Shown here: piece after piece, positions 26,829-37,498 of the stretch
How the letters are laid out: every line of letters begins with the position of its first letter
Position numbering within the stretch: position 1 is the first letter of the stretch
Assembly: GCF_900105715.1 (NCBI RefSeq)
Contig: NZ_FNRY01000001.1
Coordinates: forward strand, 2,232,001 to 2,296,000
Direction: 5' to 3'
DNA length: 64,000 bases
Source of the DNA: Paramicrobacterium humi
Lineage (GTDB): Bacteria > Actinomycetota > Actinomycetes > Actinomycetales > Microbacteriaceae
The notes under the pieces: generated by a model
What the model was told of the DNA's origin: nothing
Seen by the model: only the letters and a program-made list of their open reading frames with translations
The model's database searches: none
Program-made: the position numbers and the translations under genes

Positions 26829-26857
26829 GGTTAACGATTGGTGCCCGGCGGCTGAAC
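26829..26857 (-). promoter_or_regulatory. Degenerate PHO box between phoU and senX3
   Basis: On the plus strand, GGTTAAC, GGTGCCC and GCTGAAC repeat with exact 11-base spacing (26829, 26840, 26851); the consensus unit is GGTGAAC. Mismatches are one, two and one. The phasing matches the pst PHO box, so RegX3 control of phoU and perhaps senX3-regX3 is plausible. Confidence 0.55.
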
Positions 26858-26928
26858 AGTTCGCCAAAACCCCTGATCGTGCCGGTTGACCCCGAATCGC
26901 GGCGGTGCCGTAGCCCTAATCTAGTCGT

Positions 26929-28104
26929 ATGGACTCGACCTGGCTGGTGCTCATCGCCCTCGGCCTCGGAATCGCCGTCGGCGCCGGCTTCACCGTCTTC
27001 GTCCACGCCGCAGCGCGACACGGCGAGCAGGTCTCTCGCGTCCTCGCGCCGAGCGTCCCGGACGGCGTCGACCAAGTGCTCGGCGCCCTCGAGAACGTCG
27101 GCATCGTCCTCGACTCCTCCGACAACGTGCTGCGCGCGTCCCGCAGCGCGCTCGCGCTCGGCATCGTGCGCGGCGAATCCGTCTCCGTGCGCGAGATCGT
27201 CGAGATCGCCGACCAGGTCAGGCGAACAGGGGAGCCCGTCAGTCGCGACATCATCGTCGCGGGCACGCGCTTCGGCGAGATCGCCCGCAACCTCTCCGTG
27301 CGCGTCGCGCCGCTCGGAACGCGCTTCGTTCTCGTTCTCGCCGACGACAACACCGAGTCGATCCGCCTCGACGAGGTGCGCCGCGATTTCATCGCCAACA
27401 TCAGCCACGAGCTCAAGACGCCCATCGGCGCCATCGGGGTGCTCGCCGACGCGATCGACCAGGCGGCGGAGGACCCCGCGCACGTGCGTCGATTCGCGGA
27501 CCGCATGACGACAGAAGCCGATCGGCTCGCCGCGCTCACGGCCGAGATCATCGACCTCTCCAAGCTCCAGGCGAACGAGGCGCTGCACGAGCCGCAGCTC
27601 CTGCAGGTCGACGAGATCGTCGCCGACGCCGTCGACCGCAACCGCGTCGTCGCCGACGGCAAGCGTGTCACCCTCGTCACGCGAGCGCCCTCCGGCCTCG
27701 CCGTGTTCGGCGAGGCGCCCCTGCTGACCGTCGCCGTGCACAACCTCATCTCCAACGCCATCCACTATTCGCCAGAGGGCTCACGCGTCGGTGTCGGGGT
27801 GCGCCGCACGGACGGGGTCGTCGAGATCTCCGTGACCGACCAGGGCGTCGGCATCCCCAAGTCCGACCACGACCGGGTCTTCGAGCGCTTCTACCGCGTC
27901 GATGACGCGCGCAGCCGCAACACCGGCGGCACCGGGCTCGGCCTCGCGATCGTGAAGCACACCGTGCAGAACCACGGGGGAGAGGTGAGCGTGTGGTCGC
28001 AGCCCGGCAACGGGTCGACGTTCACGATTCGCCTGCCCGAGGCGAGCGGAATCGACGCCATCGCCGCCGACCCGGCCGCCCGGCCCGAAAGGACGACAAC
28101 GTGA
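26929..28104 (+). CDS. senX3: Phosphate-sensing histidine kinase SenX3-like
   Basis: A 391-residue sensor kinase. One or two N-terminal membrane helices (residues 3-28) lead to a PAS-like domain (about 40-140), then the phospho-accepting His in FIANISHELKTPIGAIGVLA near residue 165 and an ATPase domain with NLISNAIHYSPEGS, DQGVGIP, RFYRVDDARSRNTGGTGLGL. TAATCT ends 6 bases before the ATG, indicating a leaderless message. Stop and regX3 start overlap in GTGA. Confidence 0.93.
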   Translation: MDSTWLVLIALGLGIAVGAGFTVFVHAAARHGEQVSRVLAPSVPDGVDQVLGALENVGIVLDSSDNVLRASRSALALGIVRGESVSVREIVEIADQVRRTGEPVSRDIIVAGTRFGEIARNLSVRVAPLGTRFVLVLADDNTESIRLDEVRRDFIANISHELKTPIGAIGVLADAIDQAAEDPAHVRRFADRMTTEADRLAALTAEIIDLSKLQANEALHEPQLLQVDEIVADAVDRNRVVADGKRVTLVTRAPSGLAVFGEAPLLTVAVHNLISNAIHYSPEGSRVGVGVRRTDGVVEISVTDQGVGIPKSDHDRVFERFYRVDDARSRNTGGTGLGLAIVKHTVQNHGGEVSVWSQPGNGSTFTIRLPEASGIDAIAADPAARPERTTT

Positions 28105-28781
28105 CCCGCATCCTCCTCGTCGAAGACGAAGCCGCACTGAGCGACCCGCTCGCGTTCCTGCTCGAGCGGGAGGGCTACGAGGTGTCGATCGCGGACGACG
28201 GCCTCACCGCCATGGAGTCGTGGGAGCGCGAGGGCGCTGATCTCGTTCTTCTCGACCTCATGCTGCCCGGGCTGCCGGGAACCGAGGTGTGCCGGCGCAT
28301 TCGCGCGACCTCGACGGTGCCGATCATCATGCTCACGGCGAAGGACGCCGAAGTCGACATCGTCGTCGGGCTCGAGCTCGGCGCCGACGACTACGTCACG
28401 AAGCCGTACAAGACGCGGGAGCTGCTCGCCCGCATCCGCGCCGCCCTTCGCCGACGCACGGCCGACGACGGCGTCGACGAGGCCGTGCTCGAGGCGGGCG
28501 ACGTGCGCATGGACCTCGACCGGCACACCGTCGAAGTGCGCGGACAGGAGATCAACATGCCGCTGCGGGAATTCGAGGTTCTCGAGTTCCTCCTGCGCAA
28601 CGCCGGCCGCGTGCTCACGCGCGGCCAGCTCATCGACCGCGTGTGGGGCAGCGACTACTTCGGCGACACCAAGACCCTCGACGTGCACATCAAGCGCATC
28701 CGCTCCCGCATCGAGCGGGACCCCTCGCAGCCCGTCATGGTCGTCACCGTGCGCGGTCTCGGCTACCGCTTCGAAGACTGA
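28101..28781 (+). CDS. regX3: Phosphate response regulator RegX3-like
   Basis: A 226-residue OmpR-family regulator: receiver domain with RILLVEDEAALSDPLAFLL, phosphorylated Asp in LVLLDLMLPGLPGTEVCR and the conserved Lys in DDYVTKPYKTRELLARI, and a winged-helix DNA-binding domain (MPLREFEVLEFLLRNAGRVL, TLDVHIKRIRSRIERDP). The start is GTG 28101, overlapping senX3 by 4 bases with AAAGGA upstream. It should activate pst and related genes through the PHO boxes noted here. Confidence 0.94.
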   Translation: MTRILLVEDEAALSDPLAFLLEREGYEVSIADDGLTAMESWEREGADLVLLDLMLPGLPGTEVCRRIRATSTVPIIMLTAKDAEVDIVVGLELGADDYVTKPYKTRELLARIRAALRRRTADDGVDEAVLEAGDVRMDLDRHTVEVRGQEINMPLREFEVLEFLLRNAGRVLTRGQLIDRVWGSDYFGDTKTLDVHIKRIRSRIERDPSQPVMVVTVRGLGYRFED

Positions 28782-28790
28782 GGGCTTTAC

Positions 28791-28835
28791 AGACGACGGA
28801 TGCCGCCGGGCGAGGCCCGGCGGCATCCGTCGTCT
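28791..28835. terminator. Bidirectional terminator between regX3 and the convergent lipoprotein gene
   Basis: A perfect 21-bp stem (28791-28811 with 28815-28835) around a 3-base GAG loop lies 9 bases after the regX3 stop and 9 bases past the convergent stop. It contains the over-represented GGATGCCG octamer in both arms. Confidence 0.85.
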
Positions 28836-28844
28836 CGACTCCCG

Positions 28845-29345
28845 CTACTCCGCGGGGGTCGGCACGAGCGTGCTGTACTCGGCGAGATCGCCGTTGTAGA
28901 TCGGAACCGTGAGGGTCACGCCCGTCTCGGTGCCGTACTGGAAGAACACGTCGGTGATCGCACCGGGCTTCGCGGGAAGCGGTGAGACCGTGATGTTCTC
29001 CGACGGCTCGCCCTGGTTCTGGTCGGCGGGCACGCCGAACGTCGTGCTCGCGCCGGCGTCGACGACGACGGAGGTGCTCGCGGAGGCGCTCTCGCCCCAG
29101 CCGATCTCGACGGAGTGGCTGCTGTCGCCCGTGTTCACGAGCGTGACGACGAGGTTGCCGGCCGTGCCGTCCTCGTTCGCGATGATCATCGCGTTGCGCA
29201 CGTCGACGTCGCCGACGGTGCCGCCCACCCCGTCGCTCGCGTCGTAGTGAATCGTCGTGCTCTGCGGGGCCAAGAGGCCGCAGCCACTCGAGCCGAGCGC
29301 GACGGCTGCGGCAAGGACGACGAGAGCGATGGGTCGCGATCTCAC
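28845..29345 (-). CDS. Lipoprotein, LpqE-like (copper-chaperone-like fold)
   Basis: A 166-residue exported lipoprotein: signal helix [15 protein letters not shown] with the modified Cys near residue 22, then a beta-rich domain ([35 protein letters not shown]). Position divergent from carD matches mycobacterial lpqE, whose fold resembles PCu(A)C copper chaperones; Met/His ligand motifs are not evident, so metal binding is uncertain. The start is GTG 29345, with GGAGG upstream. Confidence 0.75.
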   Translation of the reverse strand: MRSRPIALVVLAAAVALGSSGCGLLAPQSTTIHYDASDGVGGTVGDVDVRNAMIIANEDGTAGNLVVTLVNTGDSSHSVEIGWGESASASTSVVVDAGASTTFGVPADQNQGEPSENITVSPLPAKPGAITDVFFQYGTETGVTLTVPIYNGDLAEYSTLVPTPAE

Positions 29346-29502
29346 AGAAAGCCTCCAAGTGGTGGGCGCGGGCACGACGAATGCGCGCCACGCGGTCTCA
29401 GACGATTTTAGCCTAGCGCGTGCGCGGACGCGCACCGAGTTAGGCGAACCTTACAGTATGCCCTCTGTGGTATTCTTGAAGATGCTGAAGGGATGCTTAT
29501 CG

Positions 29503-29985
29503 ATGCTTTTTGAGGTTGGCGAAACCGTCGTTTACCCGCACCACGGAGCCGCGACTATCGCGGAAGTGAAGACCCGGGTTATCAAGGGCGAAGAGAAACT
29601 GTACCTGAAGCTGCACGTGACTCAGGGTGACCTGACGATCGAGGTTCCGGCTGAGAACGTCGATCTCGTCGGCGTGCGCGATGTCATCGGGCAGGAGGGT
29701 CTCGACAAGGTGTTCGAGGTGCTGCGCGCACCGTTCACCGAGGAGCCCACCAACTGGTCCCGCCGCTACAAGGCGAACCTTGAGAAGCTCGCCTCCGGCG
29801 ACGTGATCAAGGTGAGCGAGGTCGTGCGCGACCTGTGGCGCCGTGACCAGGACCGCGGTCTCTCCGCCGGAGAGAAGCGCATGCTCGCGAAGGCCAGGCA
29901 GATCCTGGTCTCCGAACTCGCACTCGCCGAGAAGACCGACGAAGAGAAGGCGTCGGGCATGCTCGACGAGGTTCTCGCGTCATAG
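29503..29985 (+). CDS. carD: RNA polymerase-binding transcription factor CarD
   Basis: A 160-residue essential global regulator in actinobacteria that stabilises open promoter complexes, especially rRNA promoters. The N-terminal RNA-polymerase interaction domain begins [19 protein letters not shown]; the C-terminal helical DNA-contacting domain includes [20 protein letters not shown] with the Trp/Arg region and [15 protein letters not shown]. The start at 29503 is fixed by family alignment and by AAGGGA nine bases upstream. It is followed by a strong terminator and then ispDF. Confidence 0.96.
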   Translation: MLFEVGETVVYPHHGAATIAEVKTRVIKGEEKLYLKLHVTQGDLTIEVPAENVDLVGVRDVIGQEGLDKVFEVLRAPFTEEPTNWSRRYKANLEKLASGDVIKVSEVVRDLWRRDQDRGLSAGEKRMLAKARQILVSELALAEKTDEEKASGMLDEVLAS

Positions 29986-29994
29986 CAGTTTCCG

Positions 29995-30026
29995 ACGTTC
30001 GGCCCGGCTTGTGCCGGGCCGAACGT
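29995..30026 (+). terminator. carD terminator
   Basis: A perfect 14-bp stem (29995-30008 with 30013-30026) around a TTGT loop begins 9 bases after the carD stop; only two T residues follow. It separates carD from the leaderless ispDF gene. Confidence 0.8.
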
Positions 30027-30051
30027 GGTTAACGCCCGCTACGCTCGGAAC

Positions 30052-31233
30052 ATGACCGACTCGCCCCGCCTCGCCGTCGTCGTCGTCGCCGCGGGGCAGG
30101 GCCTCCGGCTCGGCGCGGGGCAGCCGAAGGCCTTCTTCCCGCTGCGCGGTCGGCCGCTTCTCGAGCACGCGCTCGAGGGTGTGCTCGGCATGACGCAGCC
30201 CGCTCAGGTCATCGTCGTGGTTCCCGCGGAGCGGGTGACGGATGCCGCGGCGCTCTGCCGCCGCGTCGCCGGAGTCGCGAGGGACCACGTCGTCGTGACG
30301 GCGGGCGGGAGCTCGCGGCAGGCCTCCGTCGCTGCCGGTCTCGCGCTGCTCGACGACGAGATCGAGGTCGTGCTCGTGCACGACGCCGCCCGCGCGCTCA
30401 CGCCGCCCGCGCAGCTCGACGCCGTCGCGCGCGCCGTCGCCGACACGGGCGAGGGCGTCATCCCCGGCCTGCCCGTGAGCGACACGATCAAGCGCGTCGA
30501 CGGCGCCGAGCGCGCCCTCGAGACCGTCGATCGTTCAGCCCTGCGCGCCGTGCAGACGCCGCAGGGCTTCCCCCGCTCCGAGCTCGTCGCCGCGTACGCC
30601 GCCGCGACGGCGGAGCACACCGACGACGCCGCGCTGTTCGCCGCCGCCGGTCACCGCGTGCGCGTCATCGCGGGAAGCGAGCGCGCACTCAAGATCACGA
30701 CGCCGTGGGACCTGCGCCGGGCCGCGACGCTTCTCGGCGACGCCGGCGGGCTGCGCACGGGCGTCGGCGTGGACGTGCACGCGTACGACGAGGCCGCTGC
30801 GCTGTGGCTCGCGGGACTGCACTGGCCCGGAGAGCCGGGACTCGCAGGCCACAGCGACGGCGACGCCGTGTGCCACGCGATCGTCGACGCCCTGCTCTCG
30901 GCGGCGGGGCTCGGCGACATCGGCGGACTGTTCGGCGTCGACGACGAGCGTTTCGCCGGCGCCCACGGCGACGTGTTCCTCCGCGAGACCCGGCGCCGCC
31001 TCGAGGCCGCCGGGTTCCGCGTCGTCAACGTCGCCGTGCAAGTGCTCGGCAACCGGCCCCGGCTCGCGCAGCGGCGCGCCGAGGCGCAAGCGCTGCTCGG
31101 CGGCATCCTGAACGCGCCCGTGAGCCTTGCGGCGACGACGAGCGACCGGCTCGGCTTCACGGGCCGCGGCGAGGGCGTCACGGCCGTCGCGACGGCCCTG
31201 ATCGCGGCAGCCGAGAAGACCGACGACCATTAG
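30052..31233 (+). CDS. ispDF: Bifunctional IspD/IspF isoprenoid enzyme
   Basis: A 393-residue fusion of two non-mevalonate pathway enzymes. The IspD cytidylyltransferase half (residues 1-230) has VVVVAAGQGLRLG, VHDAARALTPP and QTPQGFPRSEL. The IspF cyclodiphosphate synthase half (about 240-393) has GVDVHAYDE, GHSDGDAVCHAIVDAL with the Zn ligands, and TSDRLGFTGRGEGV. Many actinobacteria have separate adjacent genes, so the fusion is worth noting. TACGCT ends 6 bases before the ATG (leaderless). It is followed by cysS and rlmB as in mycobacteria. Confidence 0.95.
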   Translation: MTDSPRLAVVVVAAGQGLRLGAGQPKAFFPLRGRPLLEHALEGVLGMTQPAQVIVVVPAERVTDAAALCRRVAGVARDHVVVTAGGSSRQASVAAGLALLDDEIEVVLVHDAARALTPPAQLDAVARAVADTGEGVIPGLPVSDTIKRVDGAERALETVDRSALRAVQTPQGFPRSELVAAYAAATAEHTDDAALFAAAGHRVRVIAGSERALKITTPWDLRRAATLLGDAGGLRTGVGVDVHAYDEAAALWLAGLHWPGEPGLAGHSDGDAVCHAIVDALLSAAGLGDIGGLFGVDDERFAGAHGDVFLRETRRRLEAAGFRVVNVAVQVLGNRPRLAQRRAEAQALLGGILNAPVSLAATTSDRLGFTGRGEGVTAVATALIAAAEKTDDH

Positions 31234-31242
31234 GCTTGACCC

Positions 31243-32655
31243 GTGACCCTGCGACTGTACGACACCAAGACACAGGCACTGCGCGACTTCGAGCCGATCA
31301 CGCCCGGCCGCGTCGGCATGTACGTTTGCGGGCCGACGGTGCAGTCGTCCCCGCACATCGGGCACTTGCGCTCGGCGCTCGTCTACGACATCCTGCGGCG
31401 CTGGCTCAACTACTCGGGCTTCGACGTCACGCTCATCCGCAACGTCACCGACATCGACGACAAGGTGCTCATCAACGCGGGGGAGAACGAGCAGTGGTGG
31501 GCGCTCGCCTATCGCATGGAGCTCGAGTTCACGGCCGGCTACAACACCCTCGGCATCCTGCCGCCCACATACGAGCCGCGTGCGACGGCGAACATCCAGC
31601 AGATGCAGCAGCTCATCCAGCGCCTCATCGACGCGGGCCACGCGTACGTCGCCGCCGACGGCTCCGGCGACGTGTACTTCGACGTGCGCTCCTGGCCCGA
31701 CTACGGCGCCCTCACCAGGCAGGACGTCGACAACATGGAGGATGCCGCCGACGCGGACCCGCGCGGCAAACGCGACCCGCGCGACTTCGCCGTGTGGAAG
31801 GGCCACAAGCCGGAGGAGCCCGCCTCGGCGGCGTGGCCGAGCCCGTGGGGAGAGGGCCGGCCCGGCTGGCACATCGAATGCTCCGCCATGGCCGCCCGCT
31901 ACCTCGGCGCGAACTTCGACATCCACGGAGGCGGCCTCGACCTGCGCTTCCCGCACCACGAGAACGAGCTCGCGCAGTCCACGGCCGCGGGCGACGGCTT
32001 CGCGAACTACTGGGTGCACAACGGCCTCGTCAACGTCAACGGGCAGAAGATGTCGAAGTCGCTCGGCAACTCCGTCTACGCCGCCGAGCTGCTCGACCAG
32101 GCGCCCGCGCCGGTCGTGCGCTACTACCTCGGTCAAGCGCACTACCGCTCGACGATCGACTACCATGACGGCTCGCTCGCCGAGGCGGAGGCCGCCCTCG
32201 AGCGCATAACCGGCTTCCTCGACCGCGCCGAGCGGCGCATGCGCGGCACGCGCTTCGCGGGCGCGGGACCCGTCGAGATCCCCGCCGAGTTCGCGGAGGC
32301 CATGAACGACGACCTCGGTGTGCCGCAGGCCCTCGCGGTTCTGCACGAGACGGTTCGCGCGGGCAATGCCGCCATCGACGCCGACGACCTCAGCGGCGCG
32401 GCTCGCGCGTTCGGCGCCGTCACCGCCATGAGCGAAGTGCTCGGCATCGCCGGCTCCTCGTGGGCCGACGAGACGGATGCCGCGCCCGCGACGGCGCTTG
32501 CCGGCCTCGTCGAACACCTCATCGCCGAACGGCAGAGCGCGCGCGAAGCGCGCGACTTCTCGGCGGCCGACCGCATCCGCGACATCCTGTCGGCGGGCGG
32601 AATCACGATCGAAGACACCCCCGCGGGGGCGCATTGGAGCATCAATGGCAAGTAG
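31243..32655 (+). CDS. cysS: Cysteinyl-tRNA synthetase
   Basis: A 470-residue class I synthetase. Landmarks are the zinc Cys and HIGH motif in [18 protein letters not shown], the Zn-region [20 protein letters not shown], and [10 protein letters not shown]. The start is GTG 31243; TAGGCT ends 6 bases upstream, fitting a leaderless message, though it may also be read through from ispDF. It overlaps rlmB by 11 bases. Confidence 0.97.
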   Translation: MTLRLYDTKTQALRDFEPITPGRVGMYVCGPTVQSSPHIGHLRSALVYDILRRWLNYSGFDVTLIRNVTDIDDKVLINAGENEQWWALAYRMELEFTAGYNTLGILPPTYEPRATANIQQMQQLIQRLIDAGHAYVAADGSGDVYFDVRSWPDYGALTRQDVDNMEDAADADPRGKRDPRDFAVWKGHKPEEPASAAWPSPWGEGRPGWHIECSAMAARYLGANFDIHGGGLDLRFPHHENELAQSTAAGDGFANYWVHNGLVNVNGQKMSKSLGNSVYAAELLDQAPAPVVRYYLGQAHYRSTIDYHDGSLAEAEAALERITGFLDRAERRMRGTRFAGAGPVEIPAEFAEAMNDDLGVPQALAVLHETVRAGNAAIDADDLSGAARAFGAVTAMSEVLGIAGSSWADETDAAPATALAGLVEHLIAERQSAREARDFSAADRIRDILSAGGITIEDTPAGAHWSINGK

Positions 32656-33643
32656 CAAGGGTCGCCCCGGCGCCATGAAGAAGAACAAGAAGGGCCCGCA
32701 GAAGGGCACGGGCGGGCTCGGCCGCAAGGCGCTCGAGGGCAAGGGCCCGACGCCGAAGGCGGAGGACCGCACCTACCATCCCGCGGGAAAGCGCAAGGCG
32801 GCGAGGGAGCGGCTCGAGGCCGCGCGCGGCGGCCGCCCGCAGTCGAAGCAGTCGCCGGGCGGGCGCCCGCCGGTGAAGCGCTCGAAGAACGACGACACCG
32901 AGATCGTCACGGGCCGCAATTCCGTGCTCGAGGCGCTGCGCGCGCGCATCCCGGCGACGAGCCTGTACGTCGCGACGCGCATCGAGATGGACGATCGGGT
33001 CAAGGAGATCCTCTCGATGGCGACGGGACGCGGCATCCCCGTGCTCGAGGTGACCCGGCCGGAGCTCGACCGCATGGGCGGCTTCGACTCGGTGCACCAG
33101 GGCGTCGCCATCGCGGTGCCGCCGTACGAGTACGCGCACCCCGTCGACCTGCTCGAGAAGGCCGTCGACAGCGGCCGCACGCCGCTGCTCGTCGCCCTCG
33201 ACGGGGTCACCGACCCGCGCAACCTCGGCGCGATCATCCGCTCGACCGCCGCGTTCGGCGGGCAGGGCGTCATCGTCCCGCAGCGCCGCTCGGCGGGCGT
33301 CACCGCTGCGGCCTGGAAGACCTCGGCCGGTGCGGCCGCGCGCACTCCCGTCGCGATGGCCGCGAACCTCACGCAGTCGCTCAAGGAGCTCAAGAAGCAG
33401 GGCGTGTTCGTCATCGGCCTCGACGGCGGCGGCGACACGAGCCTGCACGAGCTCGAGCTCGCCGACCGCCCCATCGTCGTCGTCGTCGGCAGCGAGGGGA
33501 AGGGGCTCTCGCGCCTGGTCACCGAGACGTGCGACGCGATCGTGTCGATCCCGATCTCGGCGGCGACCGAGTCGCTCAACGCCGGCATCGCGGCATCCGT
33601 CACCCTCTACGAGATCGCGAAGCGCCGCGCCGAGCAGGGCTAG
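32645..33643 (+). CDS. rlmB: 23S rRNA (guanosine-2'-O-)-methyltransferase RlmB (TrmH family)
   Basis: A 332-residue SPOUT methyltransferase. A lysine-rich tail (residues 1-85) precedes a substrate-binding domain ([16 protein letters not shown]) and the knotted catalytic domain with [33 protein letters not shown] and [16 protein letters not shown]. It modifies 23S rRNA or possibly tRNA. ATG 32645 has GGAG six bases upstream and overlaps cysS. Confidence 0.93.
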   Translation: MASSKGRPGAMKKNKKGPQKGTGGLGRKALEGKGPTPKAEDRTYHPAGKRKAARERLEAARGGRPQSKQSPGGRPPVKRSKNDDTEIVTGRNSVLEALRARIPATSLYVATRIEMDDRVKEILSMATGRGIPVLEVTRPELDRMGGFDSVHQGVAIAVPPYEYAHPVDLLEKAVDSGRTPLLVALDGVTDPRNLGAIIRSTAAFGGQGVIVPQRRSAGVTAAAWKTSAGAAARTPVAMAANLTQSLKELKKQGVFVIGLDGGGDTSLHELELADRPIVVVVGSEGKGLSRLVTETCDAIVSIPISAATESLNAGIAASVTLYEIAKRRAEQG

Positions 33644-33649
33644 GCGCCG

Positions 33650-34936
33650 CTAGACCTTGTCGCGCCAGTCGGAGCCGTCGTCGGTGACGACGTCGATCGC
33701 GGCCGTGAGCGCTCCCGTCGGCGGGTCGATCATCGTCGCCTCGTCGCGGCGGTGTCGCAGCACGTTGTTGATGTAGGAGGTCAGCGCCTCCGCGAGGGGC
33801 ACATCGCGCTTCTCGCTCTCGGCGAGGAACCAGCGGTGATCGAGCAGCTGGTGGAACACTTCGGCGGGCTCGAGCTTGCCGCGCAGCTCCCGCGGGATCG
33901 CGCGCACGACGGGCTCGAAGACGCGAATGAGCCACTCGTGCGCGACGACCTCCTCGTCGATGTCCTGCTTGCCGGCCGTCATCCGGTAGGCGTCGAGGTC
34001 GTTGAGCAGGCGCCTGGCCTGGTTCTCGCCCGTGTCGAGCCCGGTGAGGCGGATGAGCCGGCGCTGATGGTGGCCCGCGTCGACGACCTTCGGCTGGATG
34101 CGCACTTGGCTTCCCGTGGCGTCGGTCTTTATCGCGAGCTCCTCGATGTCGAAGCCGAGCTCGTTGAGCCGGTGCACGCGCTCGTTGATGCGCCACCGCT
34201 CCGCGCGCGCGAACTGCTCGGTACCCGTGAGCTCGGTCCACAGCGAACGGTAGGCCTCGACGATGCCGTTCGAGACGGCGACCGGGTCGAGCTCCTCGTC
34301 GGCGCGGCCGCCCGCGTAGAGGTCCATGAGCTCGCCCGCGATGTTGACGCGCGCGATCTCGAGGTCGTTCTCGCGCTGCCCGTTCGACAGGCCGCCCTCG
34401 TAGAGCTGCCCGGTCTCGGCGTCGACGAGGTAGGCCGCGAACGCTCCCGCGTCGCGGCGGAAGAGGGTGTTCGAGAGCGAGACGTCGCCCCAGAAGAAGC
34501 CGGCGATGTGCAGGCGCACGAGAAGCAGGGCGAGAGCGTCGACGAGTCGTGTCGCGGTGTCGGGCCGCAGCTGCTGGCTGAACAGCGCCCGGTACGGCAG
34601 CGAGAACCGCAAGTGCCGCGTGACGAGCACGGGCTTGAGCTCCGAGCCCTTCGCCGACATGCGGCCCGTGATCACGGCGACGGGCTCGACGCACGGGATG
34701 TCGAGTCGCTGCAGAGTGCGCAGCATGTCGTACTCGCCCCTCGCCATCTGCGCCGTCGTCTCCTTGACGGCGATGACGTAGCCCGAGAGGTTCGCGAAGC
34801 GCACGAGGTGCCGTGAGATGCCCTTGGGGAGCGAGGCGATGTGCTCGCTCGGCCAATCGTCGAGGGGCACGTCCCACGGCAGGTCGAGCAGGGCGGGATC
34901 GACGGTCGCCGCGGTGATGTTGAGGGATGCGCTCAT
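33650..34936 (-). CDS. DUF4032 protein with a kinase-like fold
   Basis: A 428-residue actinobacterial protein. The N-terminal 230 residues look like a lipopolysaccharide-kinase/protein-kinase fold: KETTAQMARGEYDMLRTLQR with a Lys and a Glu, then LHIAGFFWGDVSLSNTLF (H-x-D-type loop) and YLVDAETGQLY. The C-terminal half is the DUF4032 domain. Substrate unknown. It is convergent with rlmB 6 bases away and lies downstream of the sugar-ABC ATPase, separated by a terminator. Confidence 0.8.
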   Translation of the reverse strand: MSASLNITAATVDPALLDLPWDVPLDDWPSEHIASLPKGISRHLVRFANLSGYVIAVKETTAQMARGEYDMLRTLQRLDIPCVEPVAVITGRMSAKGSELKPVLVTRHLRFSLPYRALFSQQLRPDTATRLVDALALLLVRLHIAGFFWGDVSLSNTLFRRDAGAFAAYLVDAETGQLYEGGLSNGQRENDLEIARVNIAGELMDLYAGGRADEELDPVAVSNGIVEAYRSLWTELTGTEQFARAERWRINERVHRLNELGFDIEELAIKTDATGSQVRIQPKVVDAGHHQRRLIRLTGLDTGENQARRLLNDLDAYRMTAGKQDIDEEVVAHEWLIRVFEPVVRAIPRELRGKLEPAEVFHQLLDHRWFLAESEKRDVPLAEALTSYINNVLRHRRDEATMIDPPTGALTAAIDVVTDDGSDWRDKV

Positions 34937-34948
34937 GGTTAACCGGCG

Positions 34949-34990
34949 GCGCCGGTCGTCGGATGCCGCTGCACCCGACGACCGGCGCCT
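34949..34990 (-). terminator. Terminator after the ugpC-type gene
   Basis: A 15-bp perfect stem (34949-34963 with 34976-34990) with a 12-base loop begins 6 bases after the stop of the ATPase gene. The loop starts inside a GGATGCCG octamer. Confidence 0.8.
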
Positions 34991-34996
34991 GGAGGG

Positions 34997-36100
<1,104 letters not shown>

Positions 36101-36118
36101 ATCAGTGTTTCTCCTTCA

Positions 36119-36196
36119 CCGGCAGGTACGTGCCGGACGATCCGAGTGATGGAGCGGGACCTGACCGGTCCCGCAACGCGGCGTCATCACCGCGTT
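36119..36196 (-). promoter_or_regulatory. Structured leader of the ugpC gene (three hairpins)
   Basis: Three inverted repeats occur in the 5' region of ugpC: CCGGCA/TGCCGG (36119-36136), GCGGGACC/GGTCCCGC (36154-36174) and AACGCGG/CCGCGTT (36175-36196). A -10-like CATACT lies just upstream (about 36209-36204), so all would be in the leader. No known riboswitch class is recognised. Confidence 0.45.
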
Positions 36197-36383
36197 AACA
36201 CAAAGTATGGCATGCTCCGGGCCCCGGGGTCGCCCCGCGGCCGCCGGCAGCGGCATCCGACTTGGCCCATTCTCAGCAGGCCGGACTACGATGTCGGAGG
36301 CATTTGCCCGCGTGAGCCCCGAGAAATTCCCGTCGCGCGGCAGCCTGACACACCCCCGAAACACAGCTCCCAAGCGAGGTTCA

Positions 36384-37292
36384 ATGACCGGCAACGGTTC
36401 AACGGACGATGCCACGTCCGCGCCACGGCGCCTGCAAGTGCGCGAGAAGGCTCGCGAGCTTCGCGAGAAGCAGCGCAAGAAGGATCTGCGCAACCGGCTC
36501 CTGCTGCAGGGCGGCGTCGCGGCGGCTGTGATCGCCGTCATCGCCGTCGTCATCGTCGTCGTCGTCTCCTCGATTAAGCCCGAGACGGACGGCCCCAAGA
36601 ACATGGCGAGCGACGGCGTCGTCATCGGCAAAGAGCTGGAGGCGCGCACGACGCCGGCTCTCGCGGCAGGCGCCTCGCCGGTGCCCGCGACTAGCGACCC
36701 CAGCGTCGCGCACATCAGCGTCTACGTCGACTACCTGTGCCCGTGGTGCGGCGCCTTCGAGTCCGCGAACGGCGCCCAGCTGAGCGGCTGGCTCAGCTCG
36801 GGGGCCGCGGTTCTCGAGATCCACCCCATCGCCGTTCTCACGAGCAAGTCGCACGGCAGCGAGTACTCGCTGCGCGCCGCGAACGCCGCGGCGTGCGTCG
36901 CGAACTACTCGCCCGACGCGTTCTTCGCGTTCAACCAGGCGATGTTCGCGCAGCAGCCGGAGGAGGGCACGACAGGGCTGAGCGACGACGAGCTCATCGC
37001 GCTCGCGCGCGACGCCGGCGCCTCCACGGCGGTCGAGGACTGCGTGGACGACGTGAGGTTCTCGACATGGGTGCAGACCGCGACCCAGCGCGCCGTCAAC
37101 GGGCCGCTTCCCGGCACCGAGGTCGACCGGGTCGAGGCGACGCCCACGATCCTCGTGAACGGCAAGAAGTACACGGGTTCGCTCGAGGACCCCGACGAGT
37201 TCAAGGCGTTCGTCATCGGCACGGCGAGCGAGACGCTCGCCACATCGACGCCGAGCGAGACCGAGACCCCGACGCCCGCGCCCACGTCATAG
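36384..37292 (+). CDS. Membrane-anchored DsbA-family thioredoxin-like protein
   Basis: A 302-residue protein: a basic cytoplasmic tail, one membrane helix at about residues 50-72 (VAAAVIAVIAVVIVVVVSS), then a periplasmic thioredoxin-fold domain with the active site YLCPWCGAFE and the cis-Pro loop EATPTILVNGKKY. It probably makes or reshuffles disulfides in exported proteins. ATG 36384 has GAGG nearby; an in-frame ATG at 36291 lies upstream but would add no family sequence. A Thr/Pro-rich tail ends the protein. Confidence 0.88.
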   Translation: MTGNGSTDDATSAPRRLQVREKARELREKQRKKDLRNRLLLQGGVAAAVIAVIAVVIVVVVSSIKPETDGPKNMASDGVVIGKELEARTTPALAAGASPVPATSDPSVAHISVYVDYLCPWCGAFESANGAQLSGWLSSGAAVLEIHPIAVLTSKSHGSEYSLRAANAAACVANYSPDAFFAFNQAMFAQQPEEGTTGLSDDELIALARDAGASTAVEDCVDDVRFSTWVQTATQRAVNGPLPGTEVDRVEATPTILVNGKKYTGSLEDPDEFKAFVIGTASETLATSTPSETETPTPAPTS

Positions 37293-37409
37293 CGTTCATC
37301 GTCCCCTATGATTGAACGGGTCTGACGGGCGCACGCGTGCGTGGTCCCGGCATGGCATAATCGAAAACCGCTCCACGCAGAGCCCGGCCCGGGCCGCCAC
37401 GTGGCGCAC

Positions 37410-37482
37410 GCCGCCTTAGCTCAGTTGGTAGAGCGCTTGACTTGTAATCATGAGGTCGCGGGTTCGACCCCCGCAGGCGGCT
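37410..37482 (+). tRNA. tRNA-Thr (anticodon TGT)
   Basis: A 73-base cloverleaf: acceptor GCCGCCT pairs with AGGCGGC followed by T, the D arm is GCTCAGTTGGTAGAGC, the anticodon loop is CTTGTAA and the T arm contains GGTTCGACCCC. The 3' CCA is not encoded. Confidence 0.95.
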
Positions 37483-37498
37483 CCCGAAGACGCAGGGC

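Noticed and set aside
26886..26891. TTGACC as the -35 of senX3
   Set aside because: It is 25 bases from the -10 TAATCT, too far for a normal promoter.
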